A stretch of 64,000 nt of DNA, taken from Azadirachta indica (Eukaryota > Streptophyta > Magnoliopsida > Sapindales > Meliaceae). Made by a program: the position numbers and the translations under genes. Under the pieces are notes generated by a model. It ran no database searches and was not told where the DNA came from. It saw only the letters and a program-made list of their open reading frames with translations. Below are positions 46,125 to 58,920 of this stretch, piece by piece (position 1 is the first letter of the stretch; each line of letters starts with the position of its first letter). The stretch is from positions 1,418,966 through 1,482,965 of the forward strand of contig CM040446.1 of NCBI GenBank assembly GCA_022749755.1, in the 5' to 3' direction.

Positions 46125-48845
46125 TTACATGAAACTGTCATTGCTAGATTTACCTGCATTACTTCTTTTCCAAATTACAATTGGTAAAAGTTCTTTATAA
46201 AATCTGATTCTGTAACAGGAACACTAAGATCAATCAATAGCCTACCTCTTGCGTTTACTCTTCGTACTAGTAGATGATGAAGGATTAGCATGCCAATTTC
46301 TTTTTCTTTGGTTTATAAACCAATTATTTATTTGCTTTAATTGCAGGCCGGTTTCCTGCACCAATCGCGCCTTGTCTTCCTCCTGCAACAATGTTTAGAA
46401 GCAAATATGAGCTTCAATTTGCTGTTGAATTAAACAAATTGATAAATCCAGTTCATCATACTTACTGTCGGGTATGGCCACTTAGCATGTGATTGCCACC
46501 AAGCTTTTAAAAGTGAGGTTGTGTCACCAGGCAGTTTTCCTGCTCTTCGCTTGCGCAGAATTTCTTCTCTGATGTCAACAATCTTCTCTTTATATCCCTA
46601 AAAGGCAGAAAATGGATCAGCTACATTATCAGGTCTTACGCCAATGAAGTTTTTTCCATTCTTACTTGTTTCAGCTCATGCTTCAGTTCATGCCTGACAC
46701 GCTCCATCAAAGACCTCTCACTTTCCGTTGGAACAAGAGGACCAAATCCCATGCTATCAGGTCCATCCAGACTTCCATCATACAAGTTTGTATCACTATC
46801 TACCTGGTCTTCATCATCATCAGACATTGTTGCTCCTGTGCCTTCACCTGGAGATACACCTGTTCATCCATCATGGATAAATAGCAAGTTTAGTTCATAA
46901 GCTGAAAATTCACAACGCTAAATATGTGGTACATTAAGACAAAAAAATAATAATAATAATAACAATAATTATTATTTTCAATTCTATTGTTTCGGCAAAA
47001 AGCTATATGTGGTAATGGGAAAAGCTTACCTGTTAAGCTTTGTAAAGATTGCTCAAGCTCCCAACAAGCCATTACTGCTTCCATGGCGTGAACGCGAACG
47101 TGTTGTTGCAATTGTTCTTTAAAAGAATAGAGCAACAGAACATAATGCGTCTACAAATAGAAATGGAAGGGAAAATCAGATTTTTAGATCAAGAAACACA
47201 AAAATGATCATATACAAAAAGTCAGGGCATAATATTTAGCAATTACATAACTGAAAATTAGCTCGAAAGATTGTTGGGAGTCCATATAGTCATAAAATAC
47301 CTTTATGCAGGAAAATTTCAATATAATCATAAGTTAATGTCACTCTTGACAAGGCATACTTAGAATTCAGCAGAGAGTCAGCCAAAAAGCATTTAATAAA
47401 AATGATATAATATCATCAAGTTACAGAAAAATCAGTAAAATCAATATGAATCTACCTGTACAGAAAAGAATTTGTACTTAAATTTCTGCAGCAGGATTCA
47501 GAAACATGTTAGTCTCTCTTTCGAATCCTTCAATTATTCTCAAAAGCAAGATTATCAATAGTTTCTTTAGAGAACACGGAACCTAAGAAAGTAAAAACAC
47601 TTGTGCCTTGATTTGAAGTTGGTCCTTTCAAGCAGGAACAAGTTCCACAACATACACAACTCAAATGAACATTAACCCATCTAACAAGTTGAGAAATGGG
47701 ACAAGATTATGAAGAAAAAGATTCTCTAAAGCACTCCGAAAAAGCTCAATTATTAAGTGTAGCCAAACATCATGATTCGTCTAATGATGCCACTACATGA
47801 CAATTGTGATTCAAATCACTTACCACACCTTCCTCCCCTAGTATGATCACCATCCACCCAAAAACTCAAACCACTTTTTCCATATCACTCTTTAACATCA
47901 CTCAAAAAAAAAAAAAAAAATCGAAAACAGGGGAAAAAAACACTATTCTTTACATCTGAATCCTTGATTTGAACAATCATCAGAGAGCTTTTTCAATTTT
48001 TCCAAATAACCATGGTTATTAACAAAGAAATTCATGATCAATCAGGAGCATACACAGAGCATATAACCCATCAAGCAAATAAGCACTTTTAACCCAAGGG
48101 CTTTTCTCTTTTTGTTTTTGGCAAAAGAAACAGCACTTTTAGATACCGTTAGCGAGATATAGCAGTTTTCTTCAGATCCCTATAGCATCAAAGTCAGAAA
48201 ATAGTTACAATTCAGCCCACCTTCTTAATTTCTTGATAAAAACCAAAGAGAAAAAGCACAAAGTAACAGATTTCAAAGCAGAGAATGATATAAAGTTAAT
48301 ATATTTGCAGCCATTACAGAAAAAAAGCTTCAATTTTTCATACAGTTTAACACAAACTGATAAAAACCCAGAAGAAAATTGAGAAGAAGAAGCAGACTGA
48401 CCATGAATTGATCAAGCTCTTTATCATCAACGACCACGTGTCCATTCGCAACAGCAGAGTACTTAGCCATAACCTCCTGCGACTGAGACAACTGTGCATC
48501 AATCTTAGGCAACTGGTCAACAGGCGTAGCCATTCTCAAACACGACACGTGTGCCGACAGAAGTTGTTCGTACAATGGATGCCCCAAAATCTTAGCTTTA
48601 CTTCTTACACTCTCCCAATCTTCTTCTTCTTCTCCTCCTCCTCCTCTGCTATTGTTGTTTTTGTTGTTGTTACTCTCACTGTTGTTGTTGTTGGGAACTG
48701 GGTTGTCATCTTCTTCGACGTCGTTTTGGTGGTGGAGAAGGATGGCGTTGTTCAGCCACGTTGGTGGTGGCGCCGTTGTTGCTGTCGTCGTCGAAGTCGT
48801 CTGGAGCAGGAGTCTTTGCATGTTTTCTTGGTCGTTATAAGCCAT
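46125..48845 (-). CDS. KNAT3-like: Class II KNOX homeobox transcription factor (KNAT3/4/5 type)
   Basis: Exons are 48845-48402, 47150-47030, 46859-46666, 46597-46466, 46382-46246 and, probably, 46164-46125, giving 355 aa. The N-terminus has Thr and Asn runs and [13 protein letters not shown], a KNAT3/4/5 trait. KNOX1 covers about 83-125 ([15 protein letters not shown]), KNOX2 about 141-189 ([19 protein letters not shown]) and ELK from about 246 (LKHELKQ). The TALE homeodomain runs to about 327 (KWPYPTEEDKARL ... [10 protein letters not shown]). Class II KNOX factors act in nuclear heterodimers with BELL proteins and promote differentiation, opposing class I KNOX. If exon 5 is not spliced at AAGAG/GTAGGC, translation stops at once with KSKRKR. 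With an 81-bp intron it continues as [14 protein letters not shown], matching the SNAG ending of this family, which I prefer. An upstream in-frame ATG at 48932 would add a poly-Lys extension; I regard that as leader sequence. Confidence 0.9.
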
Positions 48846-49498
48846 TATTTTGTTACTATAAGCGCCTTTTCTTTTTTTTCTTTTTTTTTTCTTTTTCCTC
48901 TTTCTTTCTTTACATGCAATAGCTAAAGCCAAGAAGGAGCAAAAGCACTTATTCGAGAAGTAAAAAAGGAAAAAAAAATTGGGGGTAAAGAAGAAAGAAG
49001 GAGGGCGAAATGTTTGTAAAAAGCTTAATATTGAGACGGCTTTGGTTGGTACTAAGGAGGATGATCGGACGGTGAGGGGAGATGAAACGTGGCATAGATC
49101 ATATCACTGGAGATTGTAAATTTTATGTACACTGTTATTATTTTCCTAATCATAAATAATTCATAAATATTTTCTTAAGAATAAAAAGTTATATAATTTA
49201 AAATTACAAAAATACTGTCAAAATATATTAAAATGGAATTTGTGATATGAATAGAAATGTTAAAATTACTAAATATGTTGTGTCATGTCAATTTATAAAT
49301 TGATAAATAGAAATAAATAAAAAATAATATATATATTTAAATTAACTAATTAGAAAAAATACTTTTTATATCATATTATCCAATAATTATCAACACTTTT
49401 TAAAAAATTTGGGTTAGGTTGGTTACAAAGTCAAGACACAAATAATTTTGGATTGGATTATTAATAATATAAGAGTAAACTTTGACTATAAACAGTCA

Positions 49499-49526
49499 CA
49501 TTCACATTCACATTCACATTCACAAA
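49499..49526 (+). repeat. Hexamer repeat (ACATTC)n
   Basis: Four to five tandem copies of the hexamer also found at 1294-1326. Confidence 0.8.
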
Positions 49527-50328
49527 TGAATACTGAAATATAAATAATAATTTTGGTAGTAGTAGAAAAAGAAAATAAATAAAAAGGAAAAGATAATTTG
49601 TTATCCATTTAAAAGCAATTTAAAAGTAGAAGTACTTTGGGTTGGTTAAGCAATAGAAGTACTTTCTCTTGGCCTTCCTATCCTCTGCTTTCCAAAATCC
49701 AAAGCAATTTGTGAAAAAGAAAATTGAACGATACTTTGTACTTTAAGCTTTTACCAACCCAAATTTACCCTCTACTCTTCCTTTTTTTGGGTTACGCTAC
49801 ACGGTACCGTATTGGCTGTTCAGTTCAGTTTATCGCGGAGAGACAACTTAGTTACCGCATGCACACATGGCGTTATTGCTTTGCTTTGGTTGATCGTGCA
49901 GTTCCCACAATTAACACGCGTCAATATGAGGTTGCGTGGACCACTTGCCACCGCGGGACCACTGTTGGATCACGCGCCACAGAGCCTGACGAATCCGATT
50001 CCGACACTTCATATGTGTGGCTCTCTCTCTCTCTCTCTCTTCTCCTGTATCTTGTAGACACAGGTGCCGGCGGCTGAAGAAAGAAAATCACAGAGTTCAC
50101 GCGCTACTTGCTTGTGGTCCTCAGCCTCCTCGTAATTGAACTATGGGTCCCACAGAGTTCACTGTGATTGGCTTGTTGTTGCTTGTTCTTTGGGATTGAC
50201 ACGCGTCGACCGTTGGTTGTCGGTCCCCACCTCCCCACTCTTTTCTTTTCCATTTTAAAATAATTAAAAATTAAATTTAGTTTCATATTCAAACAATTAT
50301 TCATTAGATATTATCGATTGAACATATA

Positions 50329-50329
<1 letters not shown>

Positions 50330-50368
<39 letters not shown>
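50330..50368 (+). repeat. (AC)n-(AT)n compound microsatellite
   Basis: About ten AC units run directly into about nine AT units. Confidence 0.9.
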
Positions 50369-50369
<1 letters not shown>

Positions 50370-51734
50370 ACAAATCATTAATTTTCAAATTTTTTTATTT
50401 GTAAAAGATAATAACACATAAATACAATTGATTAGATTTGGGTTATATATCATTTTTATTAATTTATTAACATTCTAAACATGTATTTGTCTATAAACTT
50501 AGAAAAAAGACAGATAACATAAGACAATCATTCTTCCATTTAAAAAAAAAAAAAAAAAAGCGAAGATTGTGGTTTAAGTTTGCAGGTAAATAAATACGAG
50601 AAAGTTTTACAGTATACGTTCAATAAAATAATAAAATTATAAGAGGACGATGATGATGATGATGATGATGATGAGGGGGGTAAGTGAAAGAATGAAATAA
50701 AATCAGATGAGGTGAGGTGAGGTGGTGTTTGTGTAGGCGTAGGTGTAGCAGTGTTTATTATAGATAAAACTTTGTGCAAGTTAAGTTAGAGAACTGGGAT
50801 GATAATGGGCCTATGAAATATGATTAAGAAATTGGTCCCCCTCATGGTCATGGGACATTTATTTATAGCCCACCAGCTGGCTGGCCTACTTTCTGTTTTT
50901 CACCCATTTATTGTGACTTTTGGGCTACCGCTGCCCTATGTTTGTTTGTTTGTTTGTTTGTTTGTTTTTTACCCTCTCTTTTCCTTTTCTTCTCTTCTCC
51001 GGGATCTGTTTTGGCTCAGCTTCAGGCTTCAGAGCTAGTGGTCCCCCGCCAATCTCTATTATTTCCCTTCCCTGTAAAAAATTTGGAGGCAATGTGCCGT
51101 GCCCCACCCCCACCCAACAGAAGCAGCCACCAAGCAATCAACCCTAGACTAGAAACTAGAAAAGCTAAACTTTTAATAATAATAATAATAATAGGTGTCT
51201 ACGTGAGTAGGTTAAAATATCAACTACTGTTCGAAATGAATTGGATGGAGTCGTAAGTTAGATAGGACGAGGACCACCACCGTGTCAGTCAAGTCAGGTT
51301 AGGTTAGGTCAGGGGTCATGCCTTTGTTGAATCAAAACACAATTTGAGATTGAGATTGAGATTGAGATTGAGATTTGAGAGTTGGATTGGGCTAATTTTT
51401 GTCTGTGTCGGTCAAACACTCGACTCCATCACCTATTCCTATTACGACTATTATTTATTATTCGACACTTGGCAACAACTACTACCAAAATCAGCTCGGT
51501 CCAAAAATGACTACAGCCAAGGCCCAACTTGTGGGAACAATGCCTAGGCCACCCATATAACGAATTTTGGGCTATTCAATCGGAGCCCATTAAAGAACGA
51601 AGATATTGAAGTGATGCTGCTGAGTGCTGATGGTGCACATTCATTTATCATTTATGGCGCAACGCAAACCGTTGTATGTCTCCTTCAAGATGATGAAAAG
51701 GTTTACATGAGAAGAGTTTAATTTCTTCAGGAAC

Positions 51735-52307
51735 TTAGGGAAGACTAGGAGGAGCAAGGGAAGGTTTTGTGACTTTGAGCTCACCGCAGTCGCTGATATA
51801 AACAGTTTTAAGAGGCCTATTCCAGATTGCTCGAGCCGTCTCTGCTCTTTTGTCTCCAAGAAATTCCGCCAGATCATTGTATCGCTGAATTCTTTCCGAT
51901 GGTTTGTATGTCGGAATCGAAGCTATGGCTGCAACAACATCCATACCTGAAAAAAAATACTTCCAATGATATTTAAACTTATAGACTCAGAAATGCAAAT
52001 TCGTACACACAAAGATTATAGAAACCCTCAACATAATACAGCGGCTGTATGCTTCTCAACTTATCATATATGCAATATATATATATATATATGAAGGAAA
52101 CTAGCCTGTTTATCGGCACCTAAAGTTCAAAAAGCACAAAATAAACTACTGCTATTAATTAGCTAGGTTTGGGTGTTTACCAGGAGTAACTTGCTGAAAC
52201 TATGAATTGATTTGTACTTTTAAAATGCTTAAAATAAGTATAAGTTTGTTAGCCTCACACATTCCATAGACATTTTTGCCAATTCCCAAGTGAAAACTGA
52301 AGTCCCC

Positions 52308-52338
<31 letters not shown>

Positions 52339-53370
52339 TAATTACCATTACCAAGTTTTCCCAAGGAATTTCTGTCTTAAAATTAAACTGAAGAATTCAC
52401 ATTTCCTTTCACAGAACGCAGAAAAACAAATCAAACCCCATAATTCAAGCAACATTATTTAATCAAACTGCAACTTCAAGAATACCTGTCCCCCAAAACA
52501 ATGTCCTTAATTTATTAATTATTATCCAAATTTTCCAAAGAAAGAAAAAAAAAACCTTTATCTATTAATAAACTACTACTCAGTTCATGAAATTTAATCC
52601 ATCTTCCAAGTTCTGAATTTTTCAAATAATAGAAAAATGCACCAAAATTTCGCTCATTAATGAACTTCCGTTTGCCGACATGCAGAATGCAAAATTCAAA
52701 TCAATTAAAAATCACCTTCAAGGACAGTTCCGAAAACAATGTTCTTATTATCCAACTGGGGACAAGGACCGGGGCCGGTGGTGATCAAGAATTCAACGTT
52801 CCGGTAATCCGGATCAAGCTTAATCTCATCTTCATCATCATTCTCTGACAAACACAATGAAATAACTCCACCCCTCGAATGGGGCAGAATAAAAGCTCTG
52901 GAATCGACGCTCTCCGGGTTACGAGGTAAGAAATTCAACGGCGGATGAACTTCCCCTTTGGTTTCTCTGCGGCCCTGACGGCCGGCGAGGAAGAACCGGC
53001 CGGGGAAGATTTTGTGGACGAGGGTGTTCTTATACGCGGAAGAAACGCACATGGTTTTGAAGTTGGAGACAGTGATGGGGACCAGGTGGCCGTAGAGGCC
53101 GATGATGAGGCGGCCTAACGGGGAGGAGGAGTCGGATTCGGAGCAGAGGGAGTCGCGGTCGGAGCGGAAGAAGGTGGGGCAAAGGGAGAAGTCCATGAAG
53201 ACACGGTCGGTGATGGTGGTGTCAAGTGGTGGTGGGGGTGGAGGGAGCGATAGAGAGGAAGAGGAGGAGAGGAGGAGGAGGGAGCGGCGGGAGAGGGGGA
53301 GCAGAGGTGGGGGAGAGTGGTGGTGGAGGAGCGGTGGCGGAGGACGGATGGGAGTTAGAGGGGAGGCCAT
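51735..53370 (-). CDS. CYP28: Chloroplast cyclophilin-like PPIase, CYP28 type (288 aa)
   Basis: Two exons, 53370-52716 and 51946-51735, join in phase to 288 residues. The first 55 or so residues form a Ser/Pro/Leu-rich basic segment (SRRSLLLLSSSSSLSLPPPP) that fits a chloroplast, possibly lumenal, transit peptide. The body has the cyclophilin order: GRLIIGLYGHLVPITVSNFK, then HKIFPGRFFLAGRQG, GVISLCLSEND, VEFLITTGPGPCPQLDNKN, IVFGTVLEGMDVV and a C-terminal YISDCGELKV. Cyclophilins catalyse prolyl cis-trans isomerisation in folding. Several canonical active-site positions of cyclophilin A (FHRIIPNFMCQGGD) are altered here (HKIFPGRFFLAGRQG), as in the divergent plant CYP28 group, so catalytic activity is uncertain. 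I start at MASPLTP rather than the in-frame ATG at 53451 because the shorter form gives a regular transit peptide. The transit region is encoded by a long polypurine/polypyrimidine tract. Confidence 0.85.
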
Positions 53371-54840
53371 GGAGATGGAGAGCGGAGAGACATGGTTAGT
53401 TAATTTGGTTGGTTCGGGAGGGAATGTGGGGCCCTTTATCAATTGGTCCAAAATCTAAATGGATAAAGTTTTTGTAAAAAAAAAAAAAATTATTAATCTA
53501 CGCAAATAAAGTCATGTCAAATTATAACTTAACTTCATAATTTTTTTTAACTTAAATCAATGTACATAATTTGGTTTATTGGTTTTTAATTTAAAAACTT
53601 TTAGTATTAAATCAATACTTTAATTATATATAATCGTGATTATTTAATTTTTTAAAATATCTTATTAAATAAATGAACGATAATGTGATAGTCTTTAAAA
53701 AACCATGTTATTAAGATAAAATAATTAGGACATTATTTTGTGGTTGATGATCGATAAAGGATTAGATTAATTTTATTAGAGTAGATAATTGGTAAGGATA
53801 ATTGCAATACAAGATGAAAGTAAGTATTTTATTTTAGATTACATCCCCTCTTTTCATGAGGTTTATTTAAAAAAAAAAAAGTATTTTATATTAGATTAAA
53901 ATACTAGACAAGCATGTTAAAGTAAAATAATGAGAGTTAAAAAAAAAATTATATATTATATGTTTTTTTTTTTTTTATATAATAATAAATGTCATTTTTG
54001 TACATGAAATTGAGTTGTGATGATTAATTAATAATTGATTATATTGTGCCTAGGATGATAATTTCAGCTTATTATATATTTATTACGCTCTACATTAATT
54101 ATACTTTCTAATTTATGACTACAATAAAATAAAATTATATGTTGACAAATAAAGTAGGTATAAAGCAAAAAAGAAAAATTGATAAAGCTAATACATATAA
54201 TCGTTTTTTGAATTTGAAAAGATAGCATCTAAATTTCAAATATATTCTAAATTGTATCGTGTTTAATTTGATATATAAACAAATTACAAAAGTGATTATG
54301 AAAATGAAAAAGAAATGTAATAGATACATTATAATTTGAGTGAATATTTTTATGGAAACTGTTATAGTAGCTAGAAATTCTCCAGCTATATATATTGTTT
54401 GATGTTGTTGTAGCTCTGATATTCTGTAAAAATTAGCAAAAACTGATTATTCTTATAGCACTAATAATATATAGCAAAATTTTATTTTTGTGACAAAAAA
54501 AAAATCCCGTACATGCACCAAGTGTATTCATATTCATCAAATTATGATTGCTGTGCACTTTTATGTTTATATAACATACGATTATATATATTCATATAAA
54601 ATTAAGAGAGACAAGAAATTATACAGAAATCATAATTTCCCGTAGAAGAACAATCCAGAACTCATGCTGCTTCAGAATTTCATGTTCAAGGAAGAACTCT
54701 TTCCGAAAGATCAAGAAAAAAGGGGGAAAAAATCACATGAATACATAAAATATGTATGATATATATATATATAGCTTCCAAAAATCCTAACCTGTTTTGT
54801 TTCTTAAATTTGTATGGTGAGTGCCATTATTATCAGCACG
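53371..54840. other. Intergenic, AT-rich
   Basis: CYP28 promoter side and AT-rich spacer with A runs near 53476 and 53869 and a T run near 53963. The minus-strand frame at 54135-54329 is AT-composition noise. No gene is supported. Confidence 0.5.
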
Positions 54841-55095
54841 TCAAAGAGGAGAATGAGGCTGAGAAGAGAGTTTGGAATCAGATGCTGTTACAGAAACCGA
54901 ACAGCGGTTCCAAGATTCTTTCTTGGGAAAAGAAATAATAATATTGTTGTTCTTGTAATTCTTCTGTGGAGAATCGGCCATAAGGCAAGCACGTTTCGAA
55001 TCGTGCAAAGCACAGCCGCAGTTCCTATGGTAAGGGCTCCTCTCGATTTCTGTATCGTACATCGATATGCTTCCCACAAAAACACACCGCAGCAT
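54841..55095 (-). CDS. Small cysteine-containing peptide, cluster member A (84 aa)
   Basis: Single exon of 84 residues. The first 31 residues carry the family block: MLRCVFVGSISMYD, then IERSPYHRNCGCALH with Cys at 4, 26 and 28. A variable middle follows, then a second block SFPKKESWNRCSVSVTASDS. The cluster members at 59.2 and 62.0 kb share both blocks. There is no signal peptide or membrane segment. I think I have seen the IERxPYHxNCGCALH block in unnamed plant proteins but know of no function. A CXC pair plus His could bind a metal, which is speculation. Copy A lacks the N-terminal MxAAAGGAGEM extension of the other two. Confidence 0.7.
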   Translation of the reverse strand: MLRCVFVGSISMYDTEIERSPYHRNCGCALHDSKRACLMADSPQKNYKNNNIIISFPKKESWNRCSVSVTASDSKLSSQPHSPL

Positions 55096-55250
55096 CGTCT
55101 TCCTCGCTGCTTTAATTGGCCGCTATTAAGATTTCTCTTCTCTTCTCATCTCTTCTGCTCTCTCTCTCATTTGAAAGTGTGTTTTTGAAATTAATGTTAG
55201 GAAAAAAATAAAAAACTAATAATTGAACGTCGTGGATGGTTGTTCAAGGG

Positions 55251-55287
<37 letters not shown>

Positions 55288-56087
55288 AGAGCTGATGACC
55301 TGGTGTCGATGTTTCTGGAGGAAATAATATTATTCGTTGTGTTGGTGATGAAATCCAAGACACAAATTGTTAAAGAGGGAAATTAATTTGTGTCAAGAGT
55401 TCTTGAAGAATTAGTTATTGGGAAGTAAGTTTAAAAACGATTTTACCTGTGTAAGATTCTTGAATGATCTTTGGATTGGTTTGATTTGAGAATACATTTA
55501 TCGTACGTAGAGGAGAGGGTTTTTATTTAATTAATTAGGTTATTTTCTAGCATATATAGTTTTGTCCGAATGGAAGTCTCTCTTCTGACTAACATGTTTG
55601 AATGAATTGTATGTTTTGACTATGTATATAAGCTATACCTTCTTGTTGTTATGTATGTATGTATATAGATATGTGTGTTTGTGCGCGCGCGATATCGAGT
55701 TAGGTATAACCACATTTTTTCAAAAAAATGAACTTAATTAGTTCAACATCAATATTAATTATTGTATTTGTTTGCTCTTGTACGTACGTACAATGGGGAA
55801 TAGCGGATAGCACTTTTGGCTGTTGGTTACGATGGATGTGTGGTGCATATATAAATCTTTTCTCTGAGAAAATTGATGTCTATCATTTAGATCTTCAATT
55901 AGGTAGCTAGATAGCTAGCTAGCTAGCGTTTAAAATTTGATGTTTTTAGTTAATGAAGCTGGTATCATTTGTTTGTCAAGGTATATATGATTGATGAATT
56001 AATTTCACCAGAATAATTGGCTGCATGCTTTTAAATGCTGAAGCTAGCATAAAATCTGGGATTATTCCCAGCTGTTTGGCCAGTAAT

Positions 56088-56098
<11 letters not shown>

Positions 56099-56141
<43 letters not shown>

Positions 56142-56142
56142 G
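56099..56142 (+). repeat. (CA)n-(TA)n compound microsatellite
   Basis: About twelve CA units pass into about ten TA units. Confidence 0.9.
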
Positions 56143-56267
56143 TAATATTAAATCTCTGCAGGATCATCTATGTATGATCTGTCTATACATGAACAGTTAA
56201 AAACTGGCCATCAGCTAAGTATTGGCTGGTTTAATTGAGAAGAGAAGATCACTTGGATTGGAAGCCG

Positions 56268-56269
<2 letters not shown>

Positions 56270-56311
<42 letters not shown>
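56270..56311 (+). repeat. (CA)n microsatellite
   Basis: About twenty uninterrupted CA units. Confidence 0.9.
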
Positions 56312-56313
<2 letters not shown>

Positions 56314-57729
56314 CAGCTGCTCCAGCTGCCATTTTTAATTGCTCTTTAATTTTCTTCTGAATCTCTTCCTTCTTTTTATAAGTGCGCACGTTAATTTGTT
56401 TGAGGTTGTGAGCCAGGTTGATGATAAACTTTTGTCAAGATTATTTTAATTTGAATGGTTAATTTCTAAAAGCACTTATATAGGGAGAGTATGGGACTAG
56501 CAAGCTAGCGGTTTAATTCATTTGCCTGCATTTTCCCATGAAACTCAAGAGAGAATAAATTAGGGTTTTTTCACAAGTAATCGTATATGTAAGGTAGACG
56601 ATTGTTTTTATCCTAGGTATCCTGAATTTCTAATTTAAGATTCATTTGTGAATTATGAACAATTTCATTTCACACATTCAGAGTGAGAGAGAGTCTTAAT
56701 TTGGATAATTAAGTTGATTAATGACTTAATTAATTATTAGATTAGTCTGACTTAATTGGGTTTAATTAAATAAAATTATATGATCGCTTCGCAGCTTTAG
56801 CTAGGCAACTCGTAAATCATAGGAAATATAGGTAATTTATGTATTATAATAATATCATTCTAACTAACCATGAATTTTGGAGGCATGTCAATTTTATTTT
56901 GTTTATGGCTTCAGTGATTCTATGTTTGTTCAAATATATAATTAATGTATATGTATGTCTCTCTGATCACTCAAAAATATAATATATAATCAATCATATT
57001 AATTAATTAATTGTTTGCCTTGTTGTTATCGACTTTGTTTTATATAGCTAGCTAGCTAGCCATCCTTACAGTAACGAACTACTTGGTTGTCGAGGGAAGG
57101 AATAACTAATTAACTTCAGACCAATTAATATTTAAATAAAGATATATATATATATATATATATCTCGAAGTAGTACCACTTTTTTCTACCTAGTAATTTT
57201 GTCACTCAATTACTAAGTATTAATAAAACAAGTAAATTTCTTCTATATATTCTAGACTCGTACATGCGTAGTTCTCAATATAGTTAATTAGAATCAAAAT
57301 GGATGTATACAATTTATTTATTTTGGAATTCGAAAGAAGAGTAGGCAGTTTAATTATATCCATATATATATATATATACTTAATTAATTACGTTCTGAAT
57401 TTCTTACTAAGTTTTTGTATCCAATTAATACGAATCCAGTTGGTTTATTACTGTTTATTTTGTTAGTCATTGGAACTGTTCTTGTGTACTGTTTTCTCCT
57501 TTTAACAATATGCTACTCTAAATTTTAAAAAAAAAAACTAAAGTTTAGTCCATTTATTCACTACGTACACTCATATATCATTCCAATTTGATTTGATTAA
57601 TATATATATTTAGATATAGCTGATCGATGATTATCTGATGAAACTTTTATGTAAAGATTTTGTCTGCATAAATTTTTTGTGTTACTTGAAAGAAATTATA
57701 ATTAGACAAGCGCTTTTTTTTTAGGGATT

Positions 57730-58430
57730 TGGAAGTTCTAATTTCTCACACTCAATTTGAAATTGCAAGTACTCAAAAGAAATTAAGAGAGAAAAAGGAG
57801 AATCTACGGAGAATTATGTTAAATAATTAATCGCTTAATTAATTAATAATAGCCTGGCTAAGGCTAGTTAATTGGCTTGTCGTTAATTAAATAATAATTA
57901 AAGTTGGCTTAGGAACTTTACTTCAGCTTAGCCTTTGGAAATCATTGGAAATGTGCGTTTGTTTATAATTTTCTCCCAAGTATCGTTCTAGGTTCTAACG
58001 AACCACTTCGGAGTTATGCCAATTTTATTTTATTTTGTGTTTTGTTGATTAAGAAAAATTATGCAAGGGATAATCTTATATTAACTATATATGATTTGAT
58101 TACTAGTCTTGTCTTATTTCGTTCGAATCCCATCAATTTTTCTCCAAGGAATAACAAACTTCGAAATGCACTATTTTATATCGAATTTTAGTTCTATATA
58201 TATAGAAAGTTTCTCGCTAAACAAAGCAACAATATTAAAACGACGAGTAATTAACTATATGGTTTTGTTGAATGGACATCTAAATTAACTGCTTGATTGG
58301 GACGCCAATTTTATCATTTTGTGTCACAATATTAATTAATTAGTTATAGTCAAGTTCACTTTGTATATATACAAAGACATTCCCACAGAATATTTTCGTC
58401 TATGCATATACACTTGCAATATTTAATTAG
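57730..58430. repeat. Orphan copy of the cluster 5' flank (unit 0)
   Basis: The text follows the upstream flanks of members B and C in order. GAGAGAAAAAGGAGAATCTA (57789) matches 59716 and 62513. Later matches are ACTAGTCTTGTCTT (58101; also 59868 and 62692), GGAATAACAAACTTC (58149; also 59930), and GCCAATTTTATCATTTTGTG (58304; also 60362 and 63888). No peptide gene lies immediately to its left. Either member A's flank was split by a later 2.6-kb insertion or a further gene copy was lost. Confidence 0.5.
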
Positions 58431-58622
58431 TTTTTGTTTATAAATAAATCTTTTTTCCCCATATTAATTTGATGGTGTCCGTGACAAAATTTTTAATCGT
58501 TTAAACCTTGTTAATTAATTTAGATTAGGTTATTCTAAGTTTTTTGTATGATAACCAAATTTGCAGGTTGCTTTTGCAAGCCCAGTTGTAGTATATATAG
58601 GCATTCATTTTATGATATTGAA

Positions 58623-58663
<41 letters not shown>

Positions 58664-58920
58664 TCCCACCTATCTGTCGATCGATGAGGTTGCTAAAACT
58701 CTAAAACTGCCTCGTATGAAACATATTATTCAAATAATTTTTCAGATTTCTTGGGCTACTGACAGGCATTAATTCTTAATTCATTTGCTCGTCTTTATGC
58801 CCTGTCAATTGAAGAAGTACTCGAAAAGAAAGAAAAATAATAAAAGAAGAAGAAGCAATTAAAGAAAGCATTGCATGCTCTTTTCCTTAATTTTTTTCCC
58901 TTAAGAAAAAATAAAAATGT

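Larger units (their letters stand above)
48846..51734. other. Intergenic, KNOX promoter to CYP28 3' region
   Basis: No gene is supported in 2.9 kb. A polypyrimidine tract (48860-48910, CTTTTTT) is probably KNOX leader. A GC-richer patch at 49790-50110 contains two ACGCGTC motifs and a CT run, but frames there (49724-50077) lack family features. Several microsatellites follow: CA/TA at 50330-50368, GAT at about 50648-50674, TTTG at about 50939-50966, and GAGATT at about 51342-51377. Confidence 0.45.
55096..57729. other. Spacer between cluster members; many microsatellites
   Basis: No gene is supported. It contains an (AT)n tract at about 55256-55286 and CA repeats at 56099-56122 and 56270-56311. 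TAGC repeats (AGCTAGCTAGC) lie near 55905 and 57045. Short open frames here encode only repeat-derived peptides. Confidence 0.5.

Noticed and set aside
48408..48926. Plus-strand frame rich in Val/Leu opposite KNOX exon 1
   Set aside because: Complement of Asn/Thr/Glu repeats in the KNOX gene; no independent motif.
50648..50674. GAT repeat as an acidic peptide
   Set aside because: A trinucleotide microsatellite in an intergenic region; the frames around it have no other support.
58115..58135. T-loop-like GTTCGAATCCC suggesting a tRNA
   Set aside because: No matching acceptor or anticodon stems are nearby, and the word belongs to the repeated cluster flank, where other copies read differently.
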